Source: JAWPMT01 sp965601475 (GTDB taxonomy: Bacteria; Bacteroidota; Bacteroidia; Cytophagales; Cyclobacteriaceae). From it: 64,000 bases of DNA. The notes below the pieces were generated by a model. That model worked only from the letters and a program-made list of their open reading frames with translations. It was not told where the DNA came from and made no database searches. Shown one piece after another: positions 36,438 through 44,313 of this stretch (position 1 is the stretch's first letter; each line of letters opens with the position of its first letter). The stretch lies in contig OZ271832.1 in the NCBI GenBank assembly GCA_965601475.1, positions 1,922,001-1,986,000 on the forward strand. The letters run 5' to 3'. Made by a program: the position numbers and the translations under genes.

Positions 36438-36501
36438 ACGCAAAAGTAGTTTTTTGGTTATTCTTTGCAAATCTCAAATTATGCAAACGTTGCTGTGGTA
36501 G

Positions 36502-36933
36502 TTAGGATGATAGCTCGGTTTCCCGGGTCACTAAGTCCTCGAGTGTGGTGTTGTTGAAGATCTTGAGTGTACTGTCTCTTACCTGAATCATGAGTTTGTG
36601 GACACTGCAGGTAGATTCGTCGGGACAGTCCTCGCATTTTTCATAGAAATTCAAGCTAACACAGGGCACCAATGCAATGGGCCCCTCCAGTATCCTATAG
36701 ACTTCCGAAATATTGATCTCACTTGCCGGTTTTAACAAGTAGTAACCCCCACCTTTTCCCTTTTTCGAACCCAGGTAGCCTGTATGTCTCAAACTCAACA
36801 GAATACTCTCTAGAAATTTTTGTGGGATTTTCTCCGCTTCAGATATGGTAGCGATTTGTGTGGGGTTTCCGCTATCCTGCCTGGCTAGGTAGCTCAATGC
36901 CTTCAGACCATATTTGGTTTTTTTCGACAGCAC
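36502..36933 (-). CDS. Rrf2-family transcriptional regulator
   Basis: A 143-residue regulator. The winged helix opens MLSKKTKYGLKALSYLA and carries the recognition region KIPQKFLESILLSLRHTGYL and the wing KGKGGGYYL, standard for Rrf2. Four cysteines follow (Cys91, 100, 103, 109) with His112 nearby, comparable to the Fe-S-binding region of IscR but with different spacing. It starts with GTG and probably controls the downstream cysH-sulfite reductase operon, as the Rrf2 protein CymR controls sulfur genes in Firmicutes; that role is inferred from position. TAACTTTG lies 4 bases before the GTG and could be a -7 box for a leaderless message. Confidence 0.9.
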   Translation of the reverse strand: MLSKKTKYGLKALSYLARQDSGNPTQIATISEAEKIPQKFLESILLSLRHTGYLGSKKGKGGGYYLLKPASEINISEVYRILEGPIALVPCVSLNFYEKCEDCPDESTCSVHKLMIQVRDSTLKIFNNTTLEDLVTRETELSS

Positions 36934-37011
36934 AGTTCAAAGTTATCGAATTCAACAACATAAGCTGGAAGCGAGTCGTATTACTTCACTATTTTTCCAG
37001 TTACCTCCTAA

Positions 37012-37734
37012 ATGAGAAAATCCATGCAAACGATAGTGATTGCGGTAGCGCCTGTGGTCTTGCTAGCAGGTTTAATACTCATCCATCGCGTGCCACCGGA
37101 ACAGAAGAGGCCAGCATCAGTCCCTTACGATTTTCCCGACACGCTCGCCAACAGATCGTATGATCTTGACAGCCTTATCGATATTATCGGTCCGCACAAG
37201 GGCCTTCCCAAAGGGTTTGAGGTTGCGGCAGCGATCGCGTACTCCGCCTACCCTGAGTTGAGGGATGTAAAAATTGATATGGTTCTGACTCAGAAGGGCG
37301 CCCCCATGGAGTCCAGCTTCAATGTCTGGTCAATGATATTGCCAGGCAAGAAGAATCGGAAATATAAGATTTTGCTCAATGATGCTGAAAACACGTCATT
37401 CGACCCGATCCTATTGCGGAATCTCCCTTTTGATGCCCAGGTGGGCATACTGGCTCATGAGTTGGGCCATGTCGTCTATTACCACAAACTGAACCTCATC
37501 CAAATTGCAAAATGGGGTTGGAAGTATATTCAGGACGACGAATACCATGCCATTCACGAACGAACCACTGATCTTATGCCAATATACCATGGCTTGGGAA
37601 GTCAGATCTATCAATACGCCTATTTTGTCAGAAAGGACCCATCCTGCGTTCCCTTCTATCAACGTGGGAAGCGATTCATGGACACTTTCTACATGACAGA
37701 TGACGAACTGCTTGCCTACATGGAGGATCTATAA
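37012..37734 (+). CDS. Membrane-anchored zinc metallopeptidase-like protein
   Basis: A 240-residue protein with an N-terminal membrane helix (about 6-25) and the zinc-peptidase motif HELGH (149-153) in GILAHELGHVVYYH. A later Glu or Asp in ERTTDLMPIYHGLG may supply the third ligand. The rest is not recognisable. The opening MRKSMQT offers a second ATG four codons in. It is divergent from the Rrf2 gene. Its 3' end overlaps a small hydrophobic ORF on the other strand. Exported peptidase activity is likely, the substrate unknown. Confidence 0.75.
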   Translation: MRKSMQTIVIAVAPVVLLAGLILIHRVPPEQKRPASVPYDFPDTLANRSYDLDSLIDIIGPHKGLPKGFEVAAAIAYSAYPELRDVKIDMVLTQKGAPMESSFNVWSMILPGKKNRKYKILLNDAENTSFDPILLRNLPFDAQVGILAHELGHVVYYHKLNLIQIAKWGWKYIQDDEYHAIHERTTDLMPIYHGLGSQIYQYAYFVRKDPSCVPFYQRGKRFMDTFYMTDDELLAYMEDL

Positions 37735-37853
37735 ATCCGGTAGGCATCCCATAACGCCAGGATCAGTCGCAACAATACCAGCGACAAACCAATAAGGAGG
37801 TAGGTGATTGGCCTAAGTGCAAAAAGCGTAATGAGTAAAATGAAGGCTGCCAT
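37716..37853 (-). CDS. Small hydrophobic membrane protein (possible)
   Basis: A 45-codon ORF starting at ATG 37853 and ending at TAG 37716-37718. The product opens MAAFILLITLFALRPITYLL and continues as a second hydrophobic stretch ending in a basic and aromatic tail (WDAYRIYRSSM). Two closely packed membrane helices, or one bent one, are predicted by eye. It follows the histidine-kinase gene on the same strand by 175 bases and overlaps the end of the convergent peptidase gene by 19 bases. Only composition and a clean start and stop support it. Confidence 0.35.
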   Translation of the reverse strand: MAAFILLITLFALRPITYLLIGLSLVLLRLILALWDAYRIYRSSM

Positions 37854-38028
37854 GTTTTAGAGATTTTTGGTGAAGGCTTCCCCCCATTCGCATTTGATCT
37901 CCAAATGGTTGCGTGCTAGCCAGCTATCCCAACGCTACGAAACACTGACCTGATCCGAAATCCCGCACCCTCCGATCAGCGAAGGATGATTGCGGGGCTT
38001 TAGAAAAGCAATGAAGACATCGAAGCTT

Positions 38029-39483
38029 TCAAAGGTGAGATAACTCCGCGCGATCCTTTAAGGTGGTGAATAGGGGCAGCTTGACGACAACCTCAGTGCC
38101 CTCGCCTTCCTCAGAGAAGTGCTTCATCGTTCCCTGATGGTCTCGCAGAATCTTCGAGACAATGTATAACCCAAGGCCGGTACCTTCCCCCACATCTTTT
38201 GTGGTAAAGAAAGGAACCCCGAGCTTTTTCATGGTGTCTGATGACATACCTACCCCATCATCTACTATTGTGACCAGCACCGCCTTCTCCCGTACCTCCC
38301 CCTGTATTGAGATATTTCCGCGATCAGAAATGGCATCAAGGGCATTGGTCAATAAATTCATGAATAATTGATGCAGCTCTCCATTACTGCCACGGATGGT
38401 TGGAAAATCCTCCGGAAACGTCGATGTGATGGCGACATCGTCATTTCTCCCCAAACCCAGGATCTGAATACAATTGCCAATAATATCCGGTAAGAAGCAT
38501 TGCTCTGCACCCGCATTGCGATTGTATTGATTCATGCTGCGTACGATTCCGGCAGCTCGATTGACTCCTTCATTTGCCATGTCCAGCATTGGCTTCACGT
38601 GTTCGAATTGCTCATCGGAGAAGTTTTCTGCTATGTGCGTTTCCAGTCCGTGTATACCTCCTTTTATATAGGTGAGGGGGTTATTAATCTCGTGAGCAAT
38701 GCCGGAGGAAATCATACCCAGCGATGCCAACTTTTCGGATTTGACCAATTCATCTTGCGCCCGCCGCAGTTTCAATAGGGCCTCTTCGGTCTCAGATTTC
38801 TTTCTTCGAAGGGTCGCATTTGTTTTCTTCAGTTTCGCAGTTCTCATCTCCACCTGCACCTCGAGCTCAGTCTTGTAACGCTCCAAGCGCTCTTCACTCA
38901 ATTTGAGTTGCTGGTTCTTTTGTTCAAGGTTCGAAATCATCTGTTCGTAAGCCCCATTGAATTGAGTAATCATTACGACAATCAGGAAAGCCACCACAGA
39001 TATCATGGCAAGGTTGATGGACCAGGCGATCACTCCCAAGTTCTGCTCAAGGTCCACTTTGAGAACTCCCTGAATATGCAATGCCGCCAACACCGCAACA
39101 ATGGACAACGTGACCAAGCTGACATAGGTAGTTTCTCTTTTGGAGAGGGCCACAAAAGTGAAAAACGGAATCAGTACCAGGAGCACTTTGTTAGCAGAAA
39201 GCACGCCAATTTCATATATATCGACAAGCACTACTCCCAGGATGGCGAAAATCACCACATACGATTTTAACGTTGTGGACAAGCGCTTCCTCCTCAAGGT
39301 GAGCAGGACTATCACACCCAGGAATATCAAATCAGTAACAAATGACAGTTCAAAGCCTGCGTTGAACCATTTGCTCAAACTCGCAAGATAAGTGGCCAAT
39401 CCGGCTACCGAACCAAAAACCAAACCCCTATTGACAATAGTGTCCTTTACTTTTTTCAAGCGATTTCTGGCATCAACATCCAT
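38029..39483 (-). CDS. Membrane sensor histidine kinase
   Basis: A 484-residue kinase. The N-terminal 175 residues form about six membrane helices (20-35, 48-64, 73-92, 98-113, 118-136, 152-173) with no large external sensor. A long coiled coil (about 178-255) leads to the dimerisation domain with the phospho-acceptor His264 in SSGIAHEINNPL. The ATPase domain has the N box (NLLTNALDA), G1 VDDGVGM, F box PFFTTK and G2 GTGLGLY. No response regulator is adjacent. The input signal is unknown, probably within the membrane. Confidence 0.92.
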   Translation of the reverse strand: MDVDARNRLKKVKDTIVNRGLVFGSVAGLATYLASLSKWFNAGFELSFVTDLIFLGVIVLLTLRRKRLSTTLKSYVVIFAILGVVLVDIYEIGVLSANKVLLVLIPFFTFVALSKRETTYVSLVTLSIVAVLAALHIQGVLKVDLEQNLGVIAWSINLAMISVVAFLIVVMITQFNGAYEQMISNLEQKNQQLKLSEERLERYKTELEVQVEMRTAKLKKTNATLRRKKSETEEALLKLRRAQDELVKSEKLASLGMISSGIAHEINNPLTYIKGGIHGLETHIAENFSDEQFEHVKPMLDMANEGVNRAAGIVRSMNQYNRNAGAEQCFLPDIIGNCIQILGLGRNDDVAITSTFPEDFPTIRGSNGELHQLFMNLLTNALDAISDRGNISIQGEVREKAVLVTIVDDGVGMSSDTMKKLGVPFFTTKDVGEGTGLGLYIVSKILRDHQGTMKHFSEEGEGTEVVVKLPLFTTLKDRAELSHL

Positions 39484-39642
39484 GGGTAAGTGGCTGGCTT
39501 AGAGAAATTGAAATACAAATAAATCAATATTGATCGTGAAAATTAAAGAATAAACATTCTCATAACGGATTGATTACAAATTCTTTTATCTCCGAAATCG
39601 AACCTTTGCATTATTCCCTGTCGTGACGGTGATCGATGCTGA

Positions 39643-39656
39643 CAGGAGGCCTCCTG
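39643..39656. promoter_or_regulatory. 14-bp perfect palindrome upstream of the Usp-TonB genes
   Basis: CAGGAGGCCTCCTG is a gapless palindrome 75-88 bases upstream of the Usp-like ATG, within the 247-base gap after the divergent kinase gene. It could be an operator for either gene or a chance palindrome. Confidence 0.25.
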
Positions 39657-39730
39657 AGTTAAGTCATACATGCGCCGATCATATTTCATTTTGATCCCAT
39701 AGGCGTAATTCTACCTTAGACTCGAATAAA

Positions 39731-40477
39731 ATGATTAGGAAGATGGTCAATCGTAAGATATTAATCCCTTTAGATGAAGCTTTGATGACCCAGCCACTGC
39801 TGGAGTTCATTATTAGTCTGGCTTCAAAAAATGACTTCAGCCTTCTTCTGCTTAAAAACGAAAACAACGGACGCAATTCTGTTCCATTGAGCCCACTTGA
39901 GCAGGCTGATGAGTTGGAAGTTGATTACAAATTGCTAACGGTAGATGGCTTCTGGTCCCATGATATCAATGAATATGCAGAACTTCATGGTGTCGATCTC
40001 ATTGCGATGAGGGTGGACGAGAATGACAACTGCACGGACCTCATCAAGGACATTGAAAGACCATCTCTGTTATTTCCAGCCACCTGGCAGCCGAGGGATA
40101 TCAAACGCATGGCTTTTGCTTGCGACAATCATTCTTTTCAGGACTCCACTGTACTGACCATCCTTTGGTACCTCGCAATGGAGCTAAAGGCGGAAGTATA
40201 CATCGTTCACATTAGCGAAAGACCGATCGACAAATGGGCTCTGAAGCAAAGCGTGGAGGATTCCATTGAATTCTATCTGCAAGACATCGAACATTACTAC
40301 GAATTCATACATAGTAGCAACGTAACTGAGTCACTATTGAGATTCAGTGAGGAAAAGGGTATTGATCTTTTGGCGACTATGCCTAGGAACCATCAGATCA
40401 ATAAACTTGAGAATGGAGGACGGGTAACCGGCCAGCTCATCGAAAAAGCACCGATACCCATCATAACTATCGACTAA
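39731..40477 (+). CDS. Universal-stress-protein-like protein, degenerate tandem form
   Basis: A 248-residue cytoplasmic protein with two alpha/beta halves. The opening RKILIPLDEALMTQPLLEF and later IKRMAFACDNHSFQ each resemble the first strand and loop of Usp domains. It ends in EKAPIPIITID, similar to the last Usp strand. The ATP-binding GxxG-x9-G signature is not clearly present, so it may not bind nucleotide. The tonB gene starts 12 bases later, so the two are probably co-transcribed. Confidence 0.7.
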   Translation: MIRKMVNRKILIPLDEALMTQPLLEFIISLASKNDFSLLLLKNENNGRNSVPLSPLEQADELEVDYKLLTVDGFWSHDINEYAELHGVDLIAMRVDENDNCTDLIKDIERPSLLFPATWQPRDIKRMAFACDNHSFQDSTVLTILWYLAMELKAEVYIVHISERPIDKWALKQSVEDSIEFYLQDIEHYYEFIHSSNVTESLLRFSEEKGIDLLATMPRNHQINKLENGGRVTGQLIEKAPIPIITID

Positions 40478-40488
40478 AAACTTCAATC

Positions 40489-41304
40489 ATGGAAGCACTC
40501 GTAAAAACCCCCAAGAAAGTAAGAGAAGAGCAACCATTGCTGGTAGACGAACCGGTACAATTCCCGGTCTCCAAAAAATGGAATCTTCAGAGCTATGAGG
40601 ATTTGATGAGCATAAAGCGTGTCAAGGAAAGGCGTGAAAGAAGAGAGACAGCAATGTATTTCTTCCTTGGGTTGACGCTCAGCCTTTTGATGGTCATCGC
40701 TGCCTTCGAATACAAATCCTACGACAAACCAGAACTAGTTCTTCTGGAAGGCACAGCGAATGAAATTGAGATGATGAATGAAATTCCACCTACGGAACAG
40801 CCACCACCACCTCCACCCAAACAAAGCATACCTCAGGTGATCACGGAGGTCGCTGATGATACAGAGATCGTGGAAGATCTTCAAGTCGAAATTGACGTCG
40901 AGGCTACCGAAAACATGGCCGTGGAAGAAGTGGTCTATGAGGAGGTCGCTCTTGAAGAGGCTGAGGAAGAAGTAGAACAAATCTTCAACATTGTTGAGAC
41001 TTATCCAGAGCCTGTTGGTGGATTTGAAGCCTTCTACAAGTTCGTAAGCGAGAATATGAAGTATCCGCAAGCAGCACTGAGAGCTGGCATTGGTGGACGC
41101 GTATTCGTACAATTTGTGGTAGAGAAGGATGGTTCCCTTACCAACTTCAACGTCGTCAAAGGCATAGGATTTGGATGTGATGAGGAAGCCATTAGGGTGT
41201 TGAAAATGTCTCCAAACTGGACAGTAGGTAAGCAAAGAGGCAAGCCTGTCCGAGTATATAAGACCCTTCCAATTTTCTTCATCTACAAAGAAAACGCACG
41301 ATAG
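40489..41304 (+). CDS. TonB-family energy transducer
   Basis: A 271-residue TonB. One inner-membrane helix (about 56-74) follows a 55-residue cytoplasmic N-terminus, longer than in classic TonB. A short proline stretch (PPTEQPPPPPP, 100-110) and a very acidic spacer (many Glu and Asp, about 117-165) lead to the C-terminal domain (about 172-268) with FEAFYKFVSENMKYP and RVFVQFVVEKDG. It transmits proton-motive energy to TonB-dependent receptors, two of which lie in this window. No exbB or exbD is adjacent. A strong terminator follows. Confidence 0.92.
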   Translation: MEALVKTPKKVREEQPLLVDEPVQFPVSKKWNLQSYEDLMSIKRVKERRERRETAMYFFLGLTLSLLMVIAAFEYKSYDKPELVLLEGTANEIEMMNEIPPTEQPPPPPPKQSIPQVITEVADDTEIVEDLQVEIDVEATENMAVEEVVYEEVALEEAEEEVEQIFNIVETYPEPVGGFEAFYKFVSENMKYPQAALRAGIGGRVFVQFVVEKDGSLTNFNVVKGIGFGCDEEAIRVLKMSPNWTVGKQRGKPVRVYKTLPIFFIYKENAR

Positions 41305-41331
41305 ACAGTTACTTCGGTACTGCTGTCGCCA

Positions 41332-41357
41332 AAAGCCCAGTAAACCTGGGCTTTTTT
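41332..41357 (+). terminator. Intrinsic terminator after tonB
   Basis: AAAGCCCAG (41332-41340) pairs with CTGGGCTTT (41346-41354) around TAAAC, and the T-run continues to 41357. It is 28 bases after the tonB stop. Confidence 0.85.
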
Positions 41358-41423
41358 ATTTTGCCAAACGACCAATGACGGCAAATTTACCAGGGAACTA
41401 GCGTTCCTGAACCACGGTCAAAA

Positions 41424-42386
41424 TCATTCATATGAAATCAGGACATTCCCTATCTTTTTTCCTGACCGGACATAGCCATAGGCGTCCCTGATCTCTTCCA
41501 TCGGGTATACACGGTCTATCATCGGCCTGAAAGAGCCATCAATTAGCCTTTCTTGTATGAACGCCATGCTGCCCTTCAGATCTGTGGGCAAGGGAAAAAT
41601 CACACGGCGATCCTTCCTGAGCCCTGAACGCATTGCCAGAAAGATATTTTCCCAGCCAGGTCCCAATTCAGAGGAAACATAGGTGCCATTTTCCTTCAAT
41701 ATCTCCTTACACCAGCGATACCTGCTCTTGCCGACAGCATCAAGCACTGCATCAAACTTCATGTCAAGCTGGGTAAAATCCTCAGACTTATAGTCAATGA
41801 CATGTGTGATTCCAAATGACCTAACCAGGTCCAACTGATCAGTACCACAAACTGCTGTGACGTCGGCTTCTAGAAACTTCAAGAACTGCATTGCTGCGGA
41901 ACCTATTGCTCCGGTGGCTCCATTGACCAATACCTTGCGACCCTTTTCAAGTTTGAGCAGCTTGATGAAATTGTAGGCATAGTGCGCTCCTTCAGGGCTA
42001 GCTGCAGCTTGCTGGAAATTTATGCCCTCTGGGACTTTAAGCATAGGACTATCCATAGAAATTCGGGCGTACTGGACTTGCGTACTCAATCCGCCATCGT
42101 TAAAGCCCCAAACAGCGTCTCCTTCTTTGAAACCGGAGACTTCGCTGCCCACTGAAGTCACAATACCAGAAAAATCTGTTCCAGGTATGAGGTGGCTGGG
42201 TCTTGGAAAGCCGGTGAAGAACCTGATAATCCATGGCAGACCCCATAGAATGCCGCAGTCTGTCCGGTTGACAGTGGTGTACTTTACTTGTACAACCAAC
42301 TCATCTTTGTTGGGGACAGGAATAGGTAAATCCACCAACTTCAAAACATCCGGATCACCGTAGCGGGTTCTTGCAATAGCTTTCAT
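41424..42386 (-). CDS. NAD(P)-dependent quinone-oxidoreductase-like MDR protein
   Basis: A 320-residue medium-chain dehydrogenase/reductase without zinc cysteines. It has the GroES-like N-domain (VNRTDCGILWG, PGTDFSGIVTSVGSEV) and the cofactor motif VLVNGATGAIGSAAMQF, where the Ala/Gly pattern fits NADPH quinone reductases. Substrate unknown. It is a single gene, divergent from the SDR gene with a 177-base gap, and converges on the tonB terminator. Confidence 0.88.
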   Translation of the reverse strand: MKAIARTRYGDPDVLKLVDLPIPVPNKDELVVQVKYTTVNRTDCGILWGLPWIIRFFTGFPRPSHLIPGTDFSGIVTSVGSEVSGFKEGDAVWGFNDGGLSTQVQYARISMDSPMLKVPEGINFQQAAASPEGAHYAYNFIKLLKLEKGRKVLVNGATGAIGSAAMQFLKFLEADVTAVCGTDQLDLVRSFGITHVIDYKSEDFTQLDMKFDAVLDAVGKSRYRWCKEILKENGTYVSSELGPGWENIFLAMRSGLRKDRRVIFPLPTDLKGSMAFIQERLIDGSFRPMIDRVYPMEEIRDAYGYVRSGKKIGNVLISYE

Positions 42387-42563
42387 AAAGACGAGATCAA
42401 ATTACCGTAAGCCTCGATCAGATCAAATGATGGTTGTCATGTGCTTCAAATTCTGTGGGCGCTATCCGCAGGACCAGACAATAACCGGCAGCGGTAGCGA
42501 ACTCAATTTGCAATAGCGATGTTTCCAAATTCAGCCAACCATATTTTCTCAAATATTTAAATT

Positions 42564-43436
42564 ATGTCACATAAAGTATTAATCACCGGAGCCAGCAGTG
42601 GCTTTGGCAAAATGACTGTCCATGCGTTGCTAAATGGAGGCCACCAGGTCGCTGCCGCAATGAGAGGTGTGGACGGTAAAAACAAGGCTAACGCCGAGGA
42701 ATTGATCAAGGCAGGTGCCAGCGTGGTGGAAATTGACGTGGTTTCTGACGAGAGTGTAGATAGTGGTGTCAAGCAAGCCATTGAGGTGTTGGGAGGATTG
42801 GATGTAGTCATCAACAATGCCGGAGTCGGCGTGATTGGGATGCAGGAGCACTTCACCATTGAAGACTTCCAAAAGGTGATGGACGTGAATGTATACGGCG
42901 TACAACGTGTAAATCGTGCCGCGCTACCGCACCTTCGCGCACAGGGGTCCGGATTGATTATCTACATCTCCAGCTTGCTGGGCCGAATGACTCTGCCTTT
43001 TTATGGCCCGTATAACGCTTCAAAATGGGCATTGGAAGCCATTGCCGAGAACTACCGAGTGGAACTGTCCGGATTTGGTGTGGAAAACGCTATCGTGGAG
43101 CCAGGAGGTTTCGAAACCAACTTCTTTGGCAACTTGATTCCTGCCAGCGACACCAGCAGAAACGCAGCGTATGGGGATTTCATGAACGTCCCTCAACAAA
43201 TGGGTGAAGGCTTTGGCGAAGCCTTAGCCAATAACCCTGAGCAACGTCCTGAAAAAGTAGTCGACGCCATAGTAGGGCTAGTGGGCATGGAAAAGGGACA
43301 GCGACCTTTCAGAACCGTAGTAGATAACATGGGCATGGGAGATCCTATCAAAGGATACAACGAGCAGTTGGAAGGTCTGATGAAGGCCATCTATGGGAAC
43401 TTCCAGATGGATGGGATGCTTTCCACTAATCAATAG
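42564..43436 (+). CDS. Short-chain dehydrogenase/reductase (SDR)
   Basis: A 290-residue classical SDR. The cofactor motif TGASSGFG is at 8-15, NNAG follows at about 88-91, then the Ser of YISSLLGRM, and the catalytic YxxxK is in GPYNASKWALE. The adenine-ribose site (AAMRGV) has an Arg that favours NADPH. The substrate cannot be deduced. The gene is monocistronic, with a strong terminator 27 bases after the stop. Confidence 0.92.
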   Translation: MSHKVLITGASSGFGKMTVHALLNGGHQVAAAMRGVDGKNKANAEELIKAGASVVEIDVVSDESVDSGVKQAIEVLGGLDVVINNAGVGVIGMQEHFTIEDFQKVMDVNVYGVQRVNRAALPHLRAQGSGLIIYISSLLGRMTLPFYGPYNASKWALEAIAENYRVELSGFGVENAIVEPGGFETNFFGNLIPASDTSRNAAYGDFMNVPQQMGEGFGEALANNPEQRPEKVVDAIVGLVGMEKGQRPFRTVVDNMGMGDPIKGYNEQLEGLMKAIYGNFQMDGMLSTNQ

Positions 43437-43463
43437 CGATCAACAAGCATCAGATAGCAAGAA

Positions 43464-43497
43464 AAAGGCACCTTAAACGGGTGCCTTTCTTTTTTTT
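43464..43497. terminator. Bidirectional terminator between the SDR and lipoprotein genes
   Basis: AAAGGCACC (43464-43472) pairs with GGTGCCTTT (43480-43488), with a 7-base loop and a T-run to 43497 on the plus strand. The minus strand also carries a short T-run. The convergent lipoprotein stop lies inside the T-run. Confidence 0.85.
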
Positions 43498-44269
43498 ACT
43501 CGGTGCTCCGTTCATAACTGAACCCACCACTTTGATTTTGTTGTCCACCTGATGCCCAAGACAAGAATTTCACATCGATGTAGATATCCTCTTCGATCAG
43601 ATGTAGTACCAAGTCTACACCCACGATATCCCTCGGAGCGATGGTCGTTCTGAGGGGTTGAAAAGTCAAAGAAGCGATATTGGTTGTTGTCCCTTGTGCC
43701 CACTCCGTGCCTTCGGGGCTGACATTTTGTGTAGACTGTGCCTCCGTTCTGGCATTGTAGATCTCTCCTCCCGCATTGCCACGGGTTAGCCAAATCAGAT
43801 CGGTGATTCGATCCTGATTTTCAGCCAATGTGGGGTCGGCACCACCATTCTTCTCAAAAACTATTTTCTCACCAGTCCATACATTGAAGTTCTCATTGAC
43901 GTCGGTGAGGACTACCGTAATAACGAGGGTTTCTGATTCTCCGGTAGGAGTCGCTGCACGCGCCGTGGCTGTGAGTTGAGGGTTCACCTCAAAATCAAAA
44001 GCAGCGGCGTCATTCACCGAAAGCTCACCATTATCTGCAAGAGCGAAAGCACCCTGAACGGACTCCTCAACCAAAGTGAAAGTGATGACACTTCCATCAC
44101 TGGCCTCAGCCTCGAGCGTCCCAATGATGTCATTTGCAGCAGGGTTTTCTGCGATGGTAGCATTCAAGTCTTGCGTATCCACAACGATTGCCTCTGGCTC
44201 ATCATCAGAACAAGAGTTTATGAGTATGCCTATCAAAAAGGCACAAGAGAGTATTCTAAGATTTTTCAT
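43496..44269 (-). CDS. Lipoprotein with cadherin-like repeat
   Basis: A 257-residue lipoprotein with signal MKNLRILSCAFLIGILINSC (lipobox ILINSC, then acidic SDDEPE). Residues of about 35-125 form one cadherin-like Ig repeat: ATIAENPAAND near the start, FALADNGELSV in the middle, VVLTDVNEN at the end. The C-terminal half has a fragment pattern seen in secreted Bacteroidota proteins (LIWLTRGNAGGEIYNA, then DIYIDVKFLSWASGG). It is probably a cell-surface protein with binding, not catalytic, function. It is 44 bases downstream of the FtsX-like permease gene. Confidence 0.75.
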   Translation of the reverse strand: MKNLRILSCAFLIGILINSCSDDEPEAIVVDTQDLNATIAENPAANDIIGTLEAEASDGSVITFTLVEESVQGAFALADNGELSVNDAAAFDFEVNPQLTATARAATPTGESETLVITVVLTDVNENFNVWTGEKIVFEKNGGADPTLAENQDRITDLIWLTRGNAGGEIYNARTEAQSTQNVSPEGTEWAQGTTTNIASLTFQPLRTTIAPRDIVGVDLVLHLIEEDIYIDVKFLSWASGGQQNQSGGFSYERSTE

Positions 44270-44313
44270 GCTTCTATGTACCTCTCTTGGCCTGTTTTGG
44301 TTTGCCCTATTGC

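Noticed and set aside
37962..37996. CCCGCA/TGCGGG arms as a terminator
   Set aside because: The stem is only 6 bp with a long loop and no T-run.
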